DNA of 54,898 nt from an uncultured Desulfovibrionaceae bacterium. GTDB lineage: Bacteria > Desulfobacterota > Desulfovibrionia > Desulfovibrionales > Desulfovibrionaceae. The DNA lies in assembly GCA_944324045.1 (NCBI GenBank), contig CALUUT010000108.1:1-54898 (forward strand). The letters run 5' to 3'. How positions within the stretch are numbered: the first letter of the stretch is position 1; every line of letters starts with the position of its first letter. The position numbers were made by a program, and so were the translations under genes. The notes beneath the pieces are model-generated. The model was not told the DNA's origin. It was given only the letters and a program-made list of their open reading frames with translations, and did no database searches. Below are positions 1-9,012 of the stretch, piece by piece.

Positions 1-7
1 ATATGGG

Positions 8-2080
8 TTATGATGTTTCTATTCCTGTATAACAGACGCGGTCTGCATATTCCGCCTTTTTTCCGTTGTTCCAAAGCGCCACGGGCCGGTAATAGCCCAC
101 AATCCGGGTATAGACTTCGGTTTGCGCATGGCAATGCGGGCATTGCGGATGCTCGCCGTTTATGTACCCATGCTCAGGGCATATGGAAAACGTCGGCGTA
201 ATGGAGAGATACGGCATCTTGGTCTGTGAAAACGCCTTGATGATGAAGTTTCGCACCGCGTGTTTATCCGCGGCGGCTTCGCCAAGGAACGTGTGAAAGA
301 CCGTTCCGCCGGTATAGAGGGGTTGAAGCTTATCCTGATGTTCAAGGGCTTCGAATACGTCCGTGGTATAGTTTACCGGCAGAGCCGTGGAGTTTGTGTA
401 ATAGGGCTCGTCTTTTCCGGAAGTCCGGATGCCCTGATAGAGGCTCTTGTCAATGCGCGCAAGCCGGTAGCTGGCTCCTTCGGCCGGCGTGGCTTCAAGG
501 TTGTACAGGTTTCCGGTTTCTTCCTGAAAACGCGCGGTCAGATCACGCAGGTGATGCAAGGTTCTGGTCATGAGCCGGATGCCGGCAGGGGTTTCTATGC
601 CTTTGCCCAGCAAGTTGAGACAGGCTTCATGGCCGCCGACAAGGCCGATGGTGGAGAAATGGCCGCGCAGGCCGTTTTTGAGATAGCGTCGGGACCAGGG
701 AAACAGCCCTTTTTCCATGTTGTCGTTGATGAGCTTGCGCTTGAACTCCAGCGAGTCCTTGGCCAGTTCCGCATATTCCGCAACCATGTCCAGAAAATCG
801 TCTTCACTGCGGGCAAGGTAGGCGAACTTGGGCAGATTGAGCGTAACCACGCCGATACTGCCCGTCAAATCGCCCGCGCCGAACAACCCTCCGACTTTTT
901 TACGCAACTCCCGCAAATCCATTTGCAGACGGCAGCACATGGAGCGCACATCTTCGGGAGACAGGTCGGAGTTGATGAAGTTCTGGAAATAGGGCGCGCC
1001 GTATTTTGTCGCCAGATCAAGCACGGATGCGCCGATTTCGCTGTCCCAGGGGAAATCTCTGGTCACGTTGTATGTGGGAATCGGGAAAGAGAAAATGCGG
1101 CCCTGAAAATCGCCCTTGCTCATAATTTCGAGAAAGGCCTTGTTGAACATGTCCATTTCCGCCTGATACGCTTCGTATGGCGTATCCAGCATCACGCCGC
1201 CTACAATGGCGCCTTCTTTCGCGAGATGCTTGGGCGCGGTCAGATCAAAACTGAAGTTGGTAAAGGGGCATTGACCGCCCCAGCGTGAAGACGTGTTCAG
1301 ATTGAACACGAATTTTTGCAGAGCCTGGAGCACTTCTTTGTAGGTCAGGCCGTCATTGCGGATAAAGGGGGCCAGGTAGGTATCCACATTGTTGAAGGCT
1401 TGAGCCCCGGCCCATTCGTTTTGCAGGGTGCCCAAAAAATTGACCATCTGGCCCAGCGCCGTATCCAGATGCCGCGGCGGACCAGCGCATGAGCGCCCCT
1501 GCAGGTTGAAGCCCTCCAGGAGCAGGTCGCGCAGGCTCCAACCCGCGCAGTATCCCGCAAGGCCATAGGAGAGATCATGAATGTGGAAGTACCCGTGCTT
1601 GTGCGCCTCGCGCACTTCGGCCGGGTATTTTTCCAAAGCGTATTTGGCTTGCAGCGTGCCGGAAAGATGCAGCATGAGCCCCTGGAACGAGTGGGTCATG
1701 TTCGCGTTCTCATGCACGCGCCAATCCGCTTTGGACAGATAAGCGTCGATGGTTTCGGCTATGTCCAGAAAAGCCGCTTTTTGCTCGCGTAGCTGCCTTC
1801 TTTTTTCGCGGTACAGAATATAACTGCGGGCCACGGAATGCAGCCGCGAATCCATGAGCACCTCTTCAACGGTATCCTGGACCGCTTCCTGTTCCGGCGC
1901 CGGAAAGGCGGACAGCTTTTCCTCAACCTGCCGGGCCAGTCTGGATGCAAGAATGGGGTCTTTAATGCCGTTCGCCTTCAACGCCTTGAGGATGGCCTGC
2001 GCGATTCTGTCCGTGGACCATGTCTCCTGTCTGCCGTCTCGTTTGAGAATGTATGCCGGCATACTGTTTTTTTGCAACAT
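8..2080 (-). CDS. nrdD: Anaerobic (class III) ribonucleoside-triphosphate reductase
   Basis: Reduces ribonucleoside triphosphates to deoxyribonucleotides without oxygen, using a glycyl radical; cytoplasmic. From the start chosen here the protein has 690 residues. An N-terminal ATP-cone (about residues 5-95, beginning AYILKRDGRQETW) is followed by the catalytic barrel with GGQCPFTNFSFD. Near the C-terminus a CPEH...CPHC zinc site precedes the glycyl-radical loop TRIVGYYRPV, with the radical Gly at about residue 662. An ATG at 2101 lies upstream in frame, but the ATG at 2080 has a GAGAGG Shine-Dalgarno and sits one base after the nrdG stop (TGA-C-ATG), so I prefer it. The spacing implies translational coupling to nrdG. 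Family assignment is certain; only the exact start is inferred. Confidence 0.96.
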   Translation of the reverse strand: MLQKNSMPAYILKRDGRQETWSTDRIAQAILKALKANGIKDPILASRLARQVEEKLSAFPAPEQEAVQDTVEEVLMDSRLHSVARSYILYREKRRQLREQKAAFLDIAETIDAYLSKADWRVHENANMTHSFQGLMLHLSGTLQAKYALEKYPAEVREAHKHGYFHIHDLSYGLAGYCAGWSLRDLLLEGFNLQGRSCAGPPRHLDTALGQMVNFLGTLQNEWAGAQAFNNVDTYLAPFIRNDGLTYKEVLQALQKFVFNLNTSSRWGGQCPFTNFSFDLTAPKHLAKEGAIVGGVMLDTPYEAYQAEMDMFNKAFLEIMSKGDFQGRIFSFPIPTYNVTRDFPWDSEIGASVLDLATKYGAPYFQNFINSDLSPEDVRSMCCRLQMDLRELRKKVGGLFGAGDLTGSIGVVTLNLPKFAYLARSEDDFLDMVAEYAELAKDSLEFKRKLINDNMEKGLFPWSRRYLKNGLRGHFSTIGLVGGHEACLNLLGKGIETPAGIRLMTRTLHHLRDLTARFQEETGNLYNLEATPAEGASYRLARIDKSLYQGIRTSGKDEPYYTNSTALPVNYTTDVFEALEHQDKLQPLYTGGTVFHTFLGEAAADKHAVRNFIIKAFSQTKMPYLSITPTFSICPEHGYINGEHPQCPHCHAQTEVYTRIVGYYRPVALWNNGKKAEYADRVCYTGIETS

Positions 2081-2081
2081 G

Positions 2082-2729
2082 TCACGCCTCTCGTGAAACA
2101 TACTTTTGAAGGATTAAAGAAAAGCCTGAGGGTATTTGTTTTTTTACTATGTCGATATCAGTCGCGCTCAAGGCCGGGACCAGAGTTGTACGAAAATAAA
2201 ATCGTTCCGGATGCGCGGCCGCCATGGCGAAAATGCGTTCCAGAGAATGGCGGGCATATGCTTCATCGACAGCGTTTCCGGTTAAAGCCGGGTACAGGGC
2301 GAAGGGTCCTTTGACGTCTACAGCGAACACATCGGCAAGATTATCCGCCAGAATGCGTTCCACACTATCGGGATTCATGCCGTTGGTGTCAAGTTTGAGC
2401 GGCAGGGATTTCGCCGTTTTCATCTGCCTGAGTTCCGCGAGAAAGTCCGGCAGATCCTTATGGATGGTGGGTTCTCCGCCTGTAACGACAATGCCGTCAA
2501 GCCAGCGCCCTTTTTGTTCAATGTGGCGCAGGATTGTTTCCCGCTTTATAAGCGGCATCTCGTTGGGCGTCCAGGCCAGGGCCGCATTGTGGCATGTGGG
2601 GCAGCGCAGATTGCAGCCGCCAAGAAAGAGGACGGCCGCAATGTGTCCCGGCCAGTCGCAGAAGCTTGCTTTTTCAAGTCCGCGTACATATTCCCATACA
2701 GGAAGCATCTTGCCTGTGTTTTTTTCCAT
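2082..2729 (-). CDS. nrdG: Anaerobic ribonucleotide reductase activating protein (radical SAM)
   Basis: Radical-SAM enzyme that installs the glycyl radical on NrdD, using a 4Fe-4S cluster and S-adenosylmethionine. The CxxxCxxC cluster motif is GCNLRCPTCHN at about residues 38-48 (Cys39, Cys43, Cys46 from this start), followed by VVTGGEPT, the usual SAM-binding GGE region. The open frame extends upstream to an ATG at 2789, but the ATG at 2729 has an AAGGA Shine-Dalgarno six bases before it and gives 215 residues, normal for this subfamily. It is the first gene of a nrdG-nrdD operon on the minus strand and precedes nrdD by one base. Upstream lies a leader of about 490 bases with two NrdR-box-like palindromes (see 3225-3267). 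Confidence 0.95.
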   Translation of the reverse strand: MEKNTGKMLPVWEYVRGLEKASFCDWPGHIAAVLFLGGCNLRCPTCHNAALAWTPNEMPLIKRETILRHIEQKGRWLDGIVVTGGEPTIHKDLPDFLAELRQMKTAKSLPLKLDTNGMNPDSVERILADNLADVFAVDVKGPFALYPALTGNAVDEAYARHSLERIFAMAAAHPERFYFRTTLVPALSATDIDIVKKQIPSGFSLILQKYVSREA

Positions 2730-3721
2730 GGAAATCCTTATGCCGCGCTGCATGGGAAAATTTTTGCAAAATCCGAAAAGCCGGCGCATGATGCGCCTTA
2801 CGCCGTTTTACGCAGACAAAGCCGCATGCCGGACGCCGTTGTATTGCGTTTTTTTTTCAGAGCGCTCCCTTTTGGGCTGCACGGGAAAAATTGCTCTATT
2901 CCCGATCGCTGGCTTTGATGCCAGGGAACGCATTCCCTCAATCAGTGCGGAGAAACGCGCGAGCGTTCGCGCATCGCTTCGGCGCGTTCAGGCGCGTTCG
3001 TTTTAAGACTGCGCGCTGTTTTTCTTGGGTTGGCGATTATTGGGCCGGCCCCTTTCCCTATTCTGCTTTAAGTTTTTGAGGGAAATGTCGCTTATGCTCG
3101 CAAGGCGTTGCCAGGATGCCCTTTTTAGCGGCGTCATGCTGCGTATCCTTGCTCCAATTTTTTTCAATGAACGCCGCGCGCCTGCCTTTTTTGAATGAAA
3201 GGCGCTCTGCGGATTGCTCTGCGCATGCATATATACTTTTTATTTTACCAAAAAAAAACAATATGTTGCCTATGTGGCCGGTTGTCAACCGCCCTCCATC
3301 AAGAACGCATGCCCAAAATAAGATATGATGGAGCATGTGGCAAGAAGGAGCCTAAAGGCGATGCGGTTTGAAAAGTCGTTTGGGTTGAGGCATGGGGCCG
3401 ATTTTTTTCTTTTTACGGCAAAAAAATGGCGGCCAGCCTGCACGCGGCAAGAAAAAGAATGATTAAGAAGCTGCCTGCAATGTTGGCGAAATATTTTCAG
3501 CGATGCAGGATGGTTCGCCTTCTGCTTTTTGATTGACAGGATACTGGAAGTGCAATAGCAACCGGACAATGGGAGCCTATTTGATTCGGGAGCATGCTGA
3601 AACAGGGAAATCCGGATGCAGAAATCTGATTGCCGGCGGGTTGCCTGCTCTGGCATTTTTTCTGGGAACAGGCGGTAAAGGCGGGATTATAATTTAAGAT
3701 ATCGAGAAGGAGAGACAGTTT
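2730..3721. other. Gene-poor stretch upstream of nrdG
   Basis: No convincing coding region in about 990 bases. On the minus strand it would be the nrdG leader. It is rich in short CG-containing inverted segments around 2945-3000 and has an AT-rich patch at 3225-3270. I looked for a cobalamin riboswitch (B12 box) and saw none. The short frames present have no recognisable motifs. Confidence 0.5.
3225..3267 (-). promoter_or_regulatory. Possible pair of NrdR boxes upstream of nrdG
   Basis: Two AT-rich near-palindromes lie with centres about 30 bases apart: AACAATATGTT (3257-3267, arms AACA/TGTT) and CATATATAC (3228-3236). NrdR, the repressor of bacterial ribonucleotide reductase genes, binds paired boxes about three helical turns apart with a TATA-like core. 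The spacing and core fit, but the second box is weak and the site is roughly 500 bases before the nrdG start. This is an inference from pattern and position. Confidence 0.3.
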
Positions 3722-4048
3722 ATGAAGCATACATGTAAGATTACGATATTGCGTAAAAAATGACATCAAAACCTGGCTGATGCATACCTTGCTGACCCGA
3801 AATCGGGGAAATGTCCTTTTTTCAAAGAAGGACAGGAATTTATCGTGGATAACGATGGGTTTTTCAGGATGCTGGACGGGCAATTTTGTTCTGAAGCCTG
3901 GGACTGCATCAGCCGTTATGTCTATGCCGCTTTGCAGGGCGGCTCCATTATGCGCGGCTGGACGAATGATGAAAAAGTGATGATTGCCTGCTGCAATGAC
4001 GGCACGCGGCCGGTTCTTTTCAAGCTGGAGCGCATAGACGAACCATGA
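3722..4048 (+). pseudogene. TIGR04076-family protein interrupted by in-frame TGA
   Basis: Read through, the frame gives 108 codons resembling the small TIGR04076 family: an N-terminal MKHTCKITILRKK, a middle CPFFKEGQEFIVD, and a C-terminal half with WDCISRYVYAALQGG, MIACCNDGTRPVLFK and LERIDEP. Codon 14 is TGA (3761-3763), directly after six adenines. The Shine-Dalgarno (GAAGGAGAG) before the ATG at 3722 and the rest of the frame are intact, so this is either a very recent nonsense mutation or a read-through/recoding case. Translation could restart at the ATG at 3845, giving a 67-residue C-terminal fragment. The family's biochemical role is not established. The stop replaces a position that, from memory of the family, is usually bulky and hydrophobic rather than Cys, which argues against selenocysteine. 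Confidence 0.72.
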
Positions 4049-4107
4049 ACGGCGCGACGGAACTAGCCCGCCGTGGTGCGGGCAAAGGCGCCGTTTCCGG
4101 GAGATGC

Positions 4108-4129
4108 GGGGAGGCGTATACGCCTCCCC
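4108..4129. terminator. Palindromic hairpin between convergent genes
   Basis: A perfect inverted repeat with 9-base arms (GGGGAGGCG / CGCCTCCCC) around TATA. It lies between the 3' end of the TIGR04076-like gene (plus) and that of the DUF4139 gene (minus), where a bidirectional terminator is expected. There is no T-tract after it on the minus strand and only A-rich sequence on the plus strand, so intrinsic termination is uncertain. Confidence 0.5.
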
Positions 4130-4152
4130 AAAAAGTCTGAAAAAGGGAACGC

Positions 4153-5766
4153 TCAGCGCGTACTGTTGAGATTGATATCTTCCGGCGCTGAAATAACGAC
4201 TTCGCAGTTCACTGTAAACATATCCTTGCTTTTGAGTTCCGCATCCCAGATGTACAGGTTGTTTTCCGTACGGCGGGGTTCAGGCTGGGCTTTAAGCGCC
4301 AGCTTTATGCGTTCATCCTGAAGCTGGGGCGCGGCTTCTTCAATCCGCAAACGGATCGGGACGGCGCGTTTATTCGCGACTTCCACGCGCCAGCGCCAGA
4401 TCTTGGATTGCATCTTGCTTAAGATGCCGCTTTGATCATTTGTTCGCGCCAATTCGATATACCGGCATGTGACCAGTCTGTCCGGCCCAAAGAAAAGATG
4501 GTATTCGGTTTTGTTTCCGGCATCTTTGGGCGTTGCGGCAGCGCCGCTTTGCCTTTCTGCGGGCTCCGCCGTGTTGAGAGGATCAAAGAAACTTTCGCCT
4601 GCGAACGCGCCGTCAATAAAAAAGGCCGCTTGTCCGCCTATCATCTGCTGATCGGACGGAAAGACCACATGCGCCATGAGAAAGGCTGTGCCGGCAAGAC
4701 GCGGCCGCACGATATCATAAAATTCTCCGCTGAGTTCTTTTTCCATGAGCCGCACGGAAACCGGCGTTCCGGAGGCCGCGGACAGCGCGCCGATATTCCA
4801 GACGGCATAGACGCCTCTGGATTCCTGCTGGGGCGCCATGGGAGCGACGGAAGCGCCAGCGGTTTTCATGACCATGGCTGAATCGTCCCGCATGAAGGCT
4901 TCCGCATTGGCCATGGCCCTTGGCGCAGACGCTACCGGCCCGGCTGGTCCTGACTGTATCGTCCGGACAATCCACGGACGCACCGCAGGCGGCAAGATTG
5001 CGCCCGAAGGGTTGAGCGTGATCAGGCTTATGGTTGCGTTGTCCCATGTAAAGCCGGTATCCTGCACGATTTCAGCGGACAGCTCCATGGCGACATTGGA
5101 TGTTTGCGGTCGGGCGTCAAAGCGGTATCGGGCTCGCCAGAAAGCCTGGGGCGTGTGATAAGTGCATTGCGCCTGTACCTGGTCTTCTGAAATGGAGCGG
5201 TCAAGAGCCGCCATGACCACCATGGTGGCTCCAGCTTTTTCATACGCACCCGCAAGGGCCGCCACGCGGTCTTCCTGCTCCTTTTTTGAACGTTTCAGCT
5301 CGCGGACGCGCGCTAGAATATCCGTCAGATTTCGCTGCATGGCCGCATCTATTTGCTGCATTTTCGCCGCGTCGGCCGTATCCGCGCAGGGGTCTGCCCA
5401 GTATGCCTGGCGTGCCTCAAGGGTCTGTATCGCATCATTGGTGACGGCAAGCGCATCCTGGGCCTGATCAAGACGTTTTTTCAGCTCGTCTCTGCGCGGA
5501 TCCTGCTCAAAATCCATAAGCCGCCGCGTGGAAAGCGAGAGAACCGTTGCGTCCGGCACAGTCACGTTCAGACTTGATTCCTGAATTTGCGCCGGAACAT
5601 AGATAAGAAGCGTCCTGCGGTTGCTGTCCGGTGCGATTATGGCGTTTATCTGTTCGGTCAATACGGCGCCATTTGGGTAGATATTGGCCTCTATGACCTT
5701 GGCGAAGGCGGTATTGGCGGCAAAGAGAAAGAAGAGAAGGCAAAAAAATGCAGATATGGATTTCAT
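4153..5766 (-). CDS. Secreted DUF4139-domain protein (mucoidy inhibitor MuiA-like)
   Basis: A 537-residue exported protein of unknown function. It opens with a signal peptide (hydrophobic residues 5-18, cleavage probably after AFA at about 22). An N-terminal DUF4140-like beta region (about 25-110) with ANIYPNGAVLTEQ is followed by a coiled-coil-like helical stretch (about 110-200, many K/E/R/Q) and a long C-terminal DUF4139 beta domain (about 215-530). This is the layout of the MuiA / DUF4139 family, which is periplasmic or surface-associated. The start has a strong GGAGG Shine-Dalgarno eleven bases upstream of the ATG. The gene stands alone and converges on the TGA-interrupted gene. Family assignment is good; no enzymatic motif is visible and no function is claimed. 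Confidence 0.85.
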   Translation of the reverse strand: MKSISAFFCLLFFLFAANTAFAKVIEANIYPNGAVLTEQINAIIAPDSNRRTLLIYVPAQIQESSLNVTVPDATVLSLSTRRLMDFEQDPRRDELKKRLDQAQDALAVTNDAIQTLEARQAYWADPCADTADAAKMQQIDAAMQRNLTDILARVRELKRSKKEQEDRVAALAGAYEKAGATMVVMAALDRSISEDQVQAQCTYHTPQAFWRARYRFDARPQTSNVAMELSAEIVQDTGFTWDNATISLITLNPSGAILPPAVRPWIVRTIQSGPAGPVASAPRAMANAEAFMRDDSAMVMKTAGASVAPMAPQQESRGVYAVWNIGALSAASGTPVSVRLMEKELSGEFYDIVRPRLAGTAFLMAHVVFPSDQQMIGGQAAFFIDGAFAGESFFDPLNTAEPAERQSGAAATPKDAGNKTEYHLFFGPDRLVTCRYIELARTNDQSGILSKMQSKIWRWRVEVANKRAVPIRLRIEEAAPQLQDERIKLALKAQPEPRRTENNLYIWDAELKSKDMFTVNCEVVISAPEDINLNSTR

Positions 5767-5786
5767 GATGCACCTCCGGCGTTTAT

Positions 5787-5831
5787 GTGAAACCCGCGCG
5801 GATTCATGCCGCGTTGGCGCGGGGTTTTCAC
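5787..5831. repeat. Imperfect inverted repeat upstream of the DUF4139 gene
   Basis: GTGAAACCCGCGC (5787-5799) faces GCGCGGGGTTTTCAC (5817-5831), giving a GC-rich stem with a 17-base loop about 20 bases upstream of the DUF4139 start. It could be an mRNA leader hairpin or part of the penicillin-binding protein gene's 3' end. Seen directly; role unknown. Confidence 0.45.
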
Positions 5832-5882
5832 AATGCGCTTGCCCTTTCGCAGGGCGTAGTTATTGCTCTAATGAAAAGCGAA

Positions 5883-5909
5883 CGGGCACATATTTTTACT
5901 ATGTGCCCG
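5883..5909 (-). terminator. Probable terminator hairpin after the penicillin-binding protein gene
   Basis: Perfect 10-base arms CGGGCACATA / TATGTGCCCG around a 7-base loop, about 120 bases past the stop of the minus-strand penicillin-binding protein gene. On the minus strand the stem is followed by TTCGCTTTTC, a weak T-tract. Confidence 0.5.
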
Positions 5910-6027
5910 CATATGCTATCATGGAGTTGGCCCGTTCGCCAGTTTGGCTTTCAAAGCGGCAATGTCTTGTTTCACGTTCGTGCGCAAAGCGGCCCATGCA
6001 AGGTCTGAGGCACCCGGTTTTTGAGCT

Positions 6028-8457
6028 TTACATTGCGCGAAAAAGATCCGCGCCGTCGGCTGGGCCTGAAGGGGCGGACGGCGAAGAATCACCTTGCGGT
6101 ATGGTTCCGGCCATAAACGGAAGCGTCAGGCGTTTGCCGCTTGCAGAGGTCGCGGGCTTGCCGGTGATCGCATCCACAGTGGCCATGACGATATCGTCAG
6201 GCTTTATGAAATCTTCGTTGGGATACAGTTCCTCAACTTCTTTTCGGTAGTAGGAAAATATCGGGGCCGCTGTGCGCGCGCCGCCCTCCAGGCGTCCCAT
6301 GGGTTGAAGCTGGTCGTATCCCACATAGACGCCGGTTACAAGATATGGGCTAAAGCCCATGAACCAGGCGTCCTTTTCGTCGTTGGTCGTGCCGGTTTTT
6401 CCGCCGATATGCCGGTTGGGAATCCGGGCTCTGCTTCCAGTCCCCTCATTCACGACAGTTTGCAGGAGATTGGCCATGATATAGGCATTTTCCGGGGTAA
6501 TGGCCTGGGTTATGCTGGGATTGAACACCAAAAGCGGCGTTCCGCCGGCGTCCGTGACGGATTGGATCATCCTGTTCGCCGCCCGTTTTCCGCCGTTGGC
6601 GAACGCCGTATACGCTTCCGTGAGGTTCATGGGGGACACCGCAATGGCGCCAAGGCTCACGGAAAGTTCGTTCGGAAAGGGTTCGCGGATGCCCAAAGCC
6701 AATGCGCGGTTGATGACAGCCGGAATGCCTATGTCCTGCGCCACGCGGATAGTGCACATGTTGCGGGATTTGGCGAGCGCTGTGCGCAGGAGCATGGGGC
6801 CTGAGAACTTTCCTTCAAAATTTTCGGGACGCCAGAGTCTTGATGTGCTGTCGTTTATATATACGATAGGCGCATCCAGCACGATGCTCGCAGGGGTATA
6901 GCCCGCATCTATGGCGGCGGAATACACAATGGGCTTGAACGACGAGCCGGGCTGGCGTTTGGCTTGGGTGGCGCGATTGAACTGGCTGTCCTGGAAGGAA
7001 TATCCGCCGACGAGCGCAACCACATCCCCGGTTTTCGGCTCTATGGACACCAAAGCGCCTTGAATTGCGGGGTATTGCTCCAAAGCGAGTTCAAGCGTTT
7101 TTTCTTTTGGTTGCGGCTTGCGCGCATCATGCTTTCCGGGAATCATGGATACCCAGATGACGTCTCCGGGCTTGAGGACTTTGCGCGCGTCTGTAATAGC
7201 CGGCGCATAGGCGCCGGCCACCCTGAGATTCGGGGTGCGCGCCCAGGACATGGCTTTAAGTCCAATGCGTCCGTTATATTCGCCGACTCGGACCGTTGCG
7301 CCGTTTTTTTCCACGCCGGATACCACGGCCTTGGCCCATGAGCCGCCAGTCAGGAATTCGGCGTCCGGCTGCTCTTTTTTCAAAAAGGTCTCAATTTCTT
7401 CTGCGGTCGCGAGATTTTTTATGGGGCCGTGCCAGCCTGAACGTTTGCTGGCTTCCTCAAGTCCCCGGCGCAGAGCGTTTTCCGCCGCCTCCTGGTGTTT
7501 GGGCTCCATTGAAGTGTAAATGTTCAATCCGGATTCATACAGGGCGTCTTCGCCGTACCGGTCAAGCACGATGCCCTGACGGCGCATGTTGTCCTCGCTT
7601 AAATAGTCGATGAGATGCCGCCGTATTTCTTCCACATACCATGCGCCCACTTTCCATGTAGGTTCCTCCATGTTGCGATAAACCAGCGGCTCGGCAAGGG
7701 CTTTTTCATAGTCTTCTTCGCTGATCCAGCGCAGTTCATAGAGCCGTCGCAGGACGTAACGCTGTCTTTTTTTGGTCTCCTCCGGGGTTCGGTAAGGGTT
7801 GAACGCGGTGGGCGCTTTGGGCAACCCCGCAAGCACGGCGGATTCGGCAAGCGTCAGTTCATTCACATGTTTTCCAAAATAGGTGCGGGCCGCGGCTTCC
7901 ACGCCGTAAGCGCCGCTGCCCAGATATATCTGGTTCAAGTAAATGGTCAGAATTTCATCTTTTGTCAGGTATCGTTCCAGCCGGTAGGCAAGGATGGCCT
8001 CTTTCAGTTTGCGTTCATAACTTTTTTCAGCGGAAAGAAGCAGCCGTTTTACAATCTGCTGGGTTATGGTGCTTCCGCCCTGAGTGCTGGTCCCGGATTT
8101 AAGGTTTACAAGAAACGCGCGGGCAATAGCCACAGGGCTGACCCCGGCATGTTGATAAAAGCCGTCGTCCTCGGCGGCCAAAAAGGCCAGAGGCAAATGC
8201 TGGGGCATCTCGGAAAGCGGCACGAGAAAACGTTTTTCCCGGTAGAAGTATCCCATTACGCTCTTGTCCCGGGCGTAGACTGTGGTGACAAGAGGCGGCC
8301 GGTAGTCCGCGATGCGCGTGTAGCTTGGAATATCCTGTATCGCCCAATTGTAGACCACGACCAGGGCTGCGGCGCCAAAAGCGGTGCCCACAATGATGAC
8401 AAGAAATACAGTAAGCAGAAAACGTTTCATAATATGCTGTCGGTTTCGAAAAATCAT
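6028..8457 (-). CDS. mrcA: Class A penicillin-binding protein 1A (transglycosylase/transpeptidase)
   Basis: Bifunctional peptidoglycan synthase anchored in the inner membrane, 809 residues. One N-terminal membrane helix (about 13-36) is followed by a GT51 glycosyltransferase domain (about 60-235) with catalytic Glu96 in AAEDDGFYQHAG and the GGSTITQQ motif at about 128-135. The transpeptidase domain (about 460-760) carries SSFK (active Ser505, Lys508), SRN (564-566) and KTGT (687-690). The C-terminus ends in a Pro/Ser-rich tail. The insert between the two domains fits PBP1A/PonA. An in-frame ATG at 8430 is an alternative start; neither has a clear Shine-Dalgarno. The gene follows the YkgJ-like gene by 12 bases, so the two are probably cotranscribed. 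Confidence 0.96.
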   Translation of the reverse strand: MIFRNRQHIMKRFLLTVFLVIIVGTAFGAAALVVVYNWAIQDIPSYTRIADYRPPLVTTVYARDKSVMGYFYREKRFLVPLSEMPQHLPLAFLAAEDDGFYQHAGVSPVAIARAFLVNLKSGTSTQGGSTITQQIVKRLLLSAEKSYERKLKEAILAYRLERYLTKDEILTIYLNQIYLGSGAYGVEAAARTYFGKHVNELTLAESAVLAGLPKAPTAFNPYRTPEETKKRQRYVLRRLYELRWISEEDYEKALAEPLVYRNMEEPTWKVGAWYVEEIRRHLIDYLSEDNMRRQGIVLDRYGEDALYESGLNIYTSMEPKHQEAAENALRRGLEEASKRSGWHGPIKNLATAEEIETFLKKEQPDAEFLTGGSWAKAVVSGVEKNGATVRVGEYNGRIGLKAMSWARTPNLRVAGAYAPAITDARKVLKPGDVIWVSMIPGKHDARKPQPKEKTLELALEQYPAIQGALVSIEPKTGDVVALVGGYSFQDSQFNRATQAKRQPGSSFKPIVYSAAIDAGYTPASIVLDAPIVYINDSTSRLWRPENFEGKFSGPMLLRTALAKSRNMCTIRVAQDIGIPAVINRALALGIREPFPNELSVSLGAIAVSPMNLTEAYTAFANGGKRAANRMIQSVTDAGGTPLLVFNPSITQAITPENAYIMANLLQTVVNEGTGSRARIPNRHIGGKTGTTNDEKDAWFMGFSPYLVTGVYVGYDQLQPMGRLEGGARTAAPIFSYYRKEVEELYPNEDFIKPDDIVMATVDAITGKPATSASGKRLTLPFMAGTIPQGDSSPSAPSGPADGADLFRAM

Positions 8458-8469
8458 GCGGTTTTCACG

Positions 8470-9012
8470 TTATGCGCCGCCTGTGCCCAGTCCCCAGGCT
8501 TGGCGGAGTTGCAGATACTTGTGGCGCACATATTCGCGCGTCACTCCAAAAGCGGCCAGAAGCGAAGGCAGGGCGGACATTTTTTTGCAGGCGAGGCATA
8601 CAGGGGATTGCTGTATGATGATTTTTCTGTTGCGCACCCAGAACGGAAAGAGCAGGCAATACCATGGGCGTATGTTTCGCGGCAGCACGCAGCCATTGGC
8701 GCCAAGATAGATGCAATAGCCGTCGCTGGTTACCGGCAGGCGCTTGTGCCCTTCGCCGGTTGGAAATATGCCTGGGAGTTTTCCGCGCATGTCGGGGAAA
8801 AGGTGCGTCATGCATTCAAGAAAGGCCAGACTGTTGAGTTCTTCAGGACATACGAGACCAGGATCGAAAGATAGGATGCGCTCTTCCTCGCTTTCAGAAA
8901 GCGGGAAACAGTACATGAGTTCATCCGGCCGTGCATGACAACAGGTTGGCCCAGCCTCTGCGCAACGGGCGCACACAGGCGCGTCATCTACAAAGTTGTT
9001 TTTGTCAGACAA
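8470..9012 (-). CDS. YkgJ-like cysteine-cluster protein
   Basis: A 180-residue cytoplasmic protein with many cysteines in the pattern of the YkgJ/UPF0153 family, which is thought to bind zinc or an iron-sulfur cluster. Visible motifs are CARCAEAGPTCC near the N-terminus, YCIYLGANGCVLP in the middle, RPWYCLLFPFW, and CLACKK. No catalytic residues can be assigned. The start is a TTG at 9012 with GGAAGGTG just upstream. The stop lies 12 bases before the penicillin-binding protein start, suggesting a shared transcript. The cellular role is unknown. Confidence 0.82.
   Translation of the reverse strand: MSDKNNFVDDAPVCARCAEAGPTCCHARPDELMYCFPLSESEEERILSFDPGLVCPEELNSLAFLECMTHLFPDMRGKLPGIFPTGEGHKRLPVTSDGYCIYLGANGCVLPRNIRPWYCLLFPFWVRNRKIIIQQSPVCLACKKMSALPSLLAAFGVTREYVRHKYLQLRQAWGLGTGGA

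Noticed and set aside
260..1288. Long plus-strand open frame opposite nrdD
   Set aside because: It is the antisense of a clearly conserved gene, has no recognisable motif and no Shine-Dalgarno.
2730..3220. Cobalamin or other riboswitch in the nrdG leader
   Set aside because: No B12 box or other conserved riboswitch core could be found by eye; only generic GC-rich stems.
3761..3763. Selenocysteine codon in the TIGR04076-like gene
   Set aside because: No convincing SECIS at the right distance and the position is not a known Cys site; kept only as a low-probability option.
7615..8874. 419-codon plus-strand frame opposite the penicillin-binding protein gene
   Set aside because: It runs antisense across two real genes with full family motifs; composition only.
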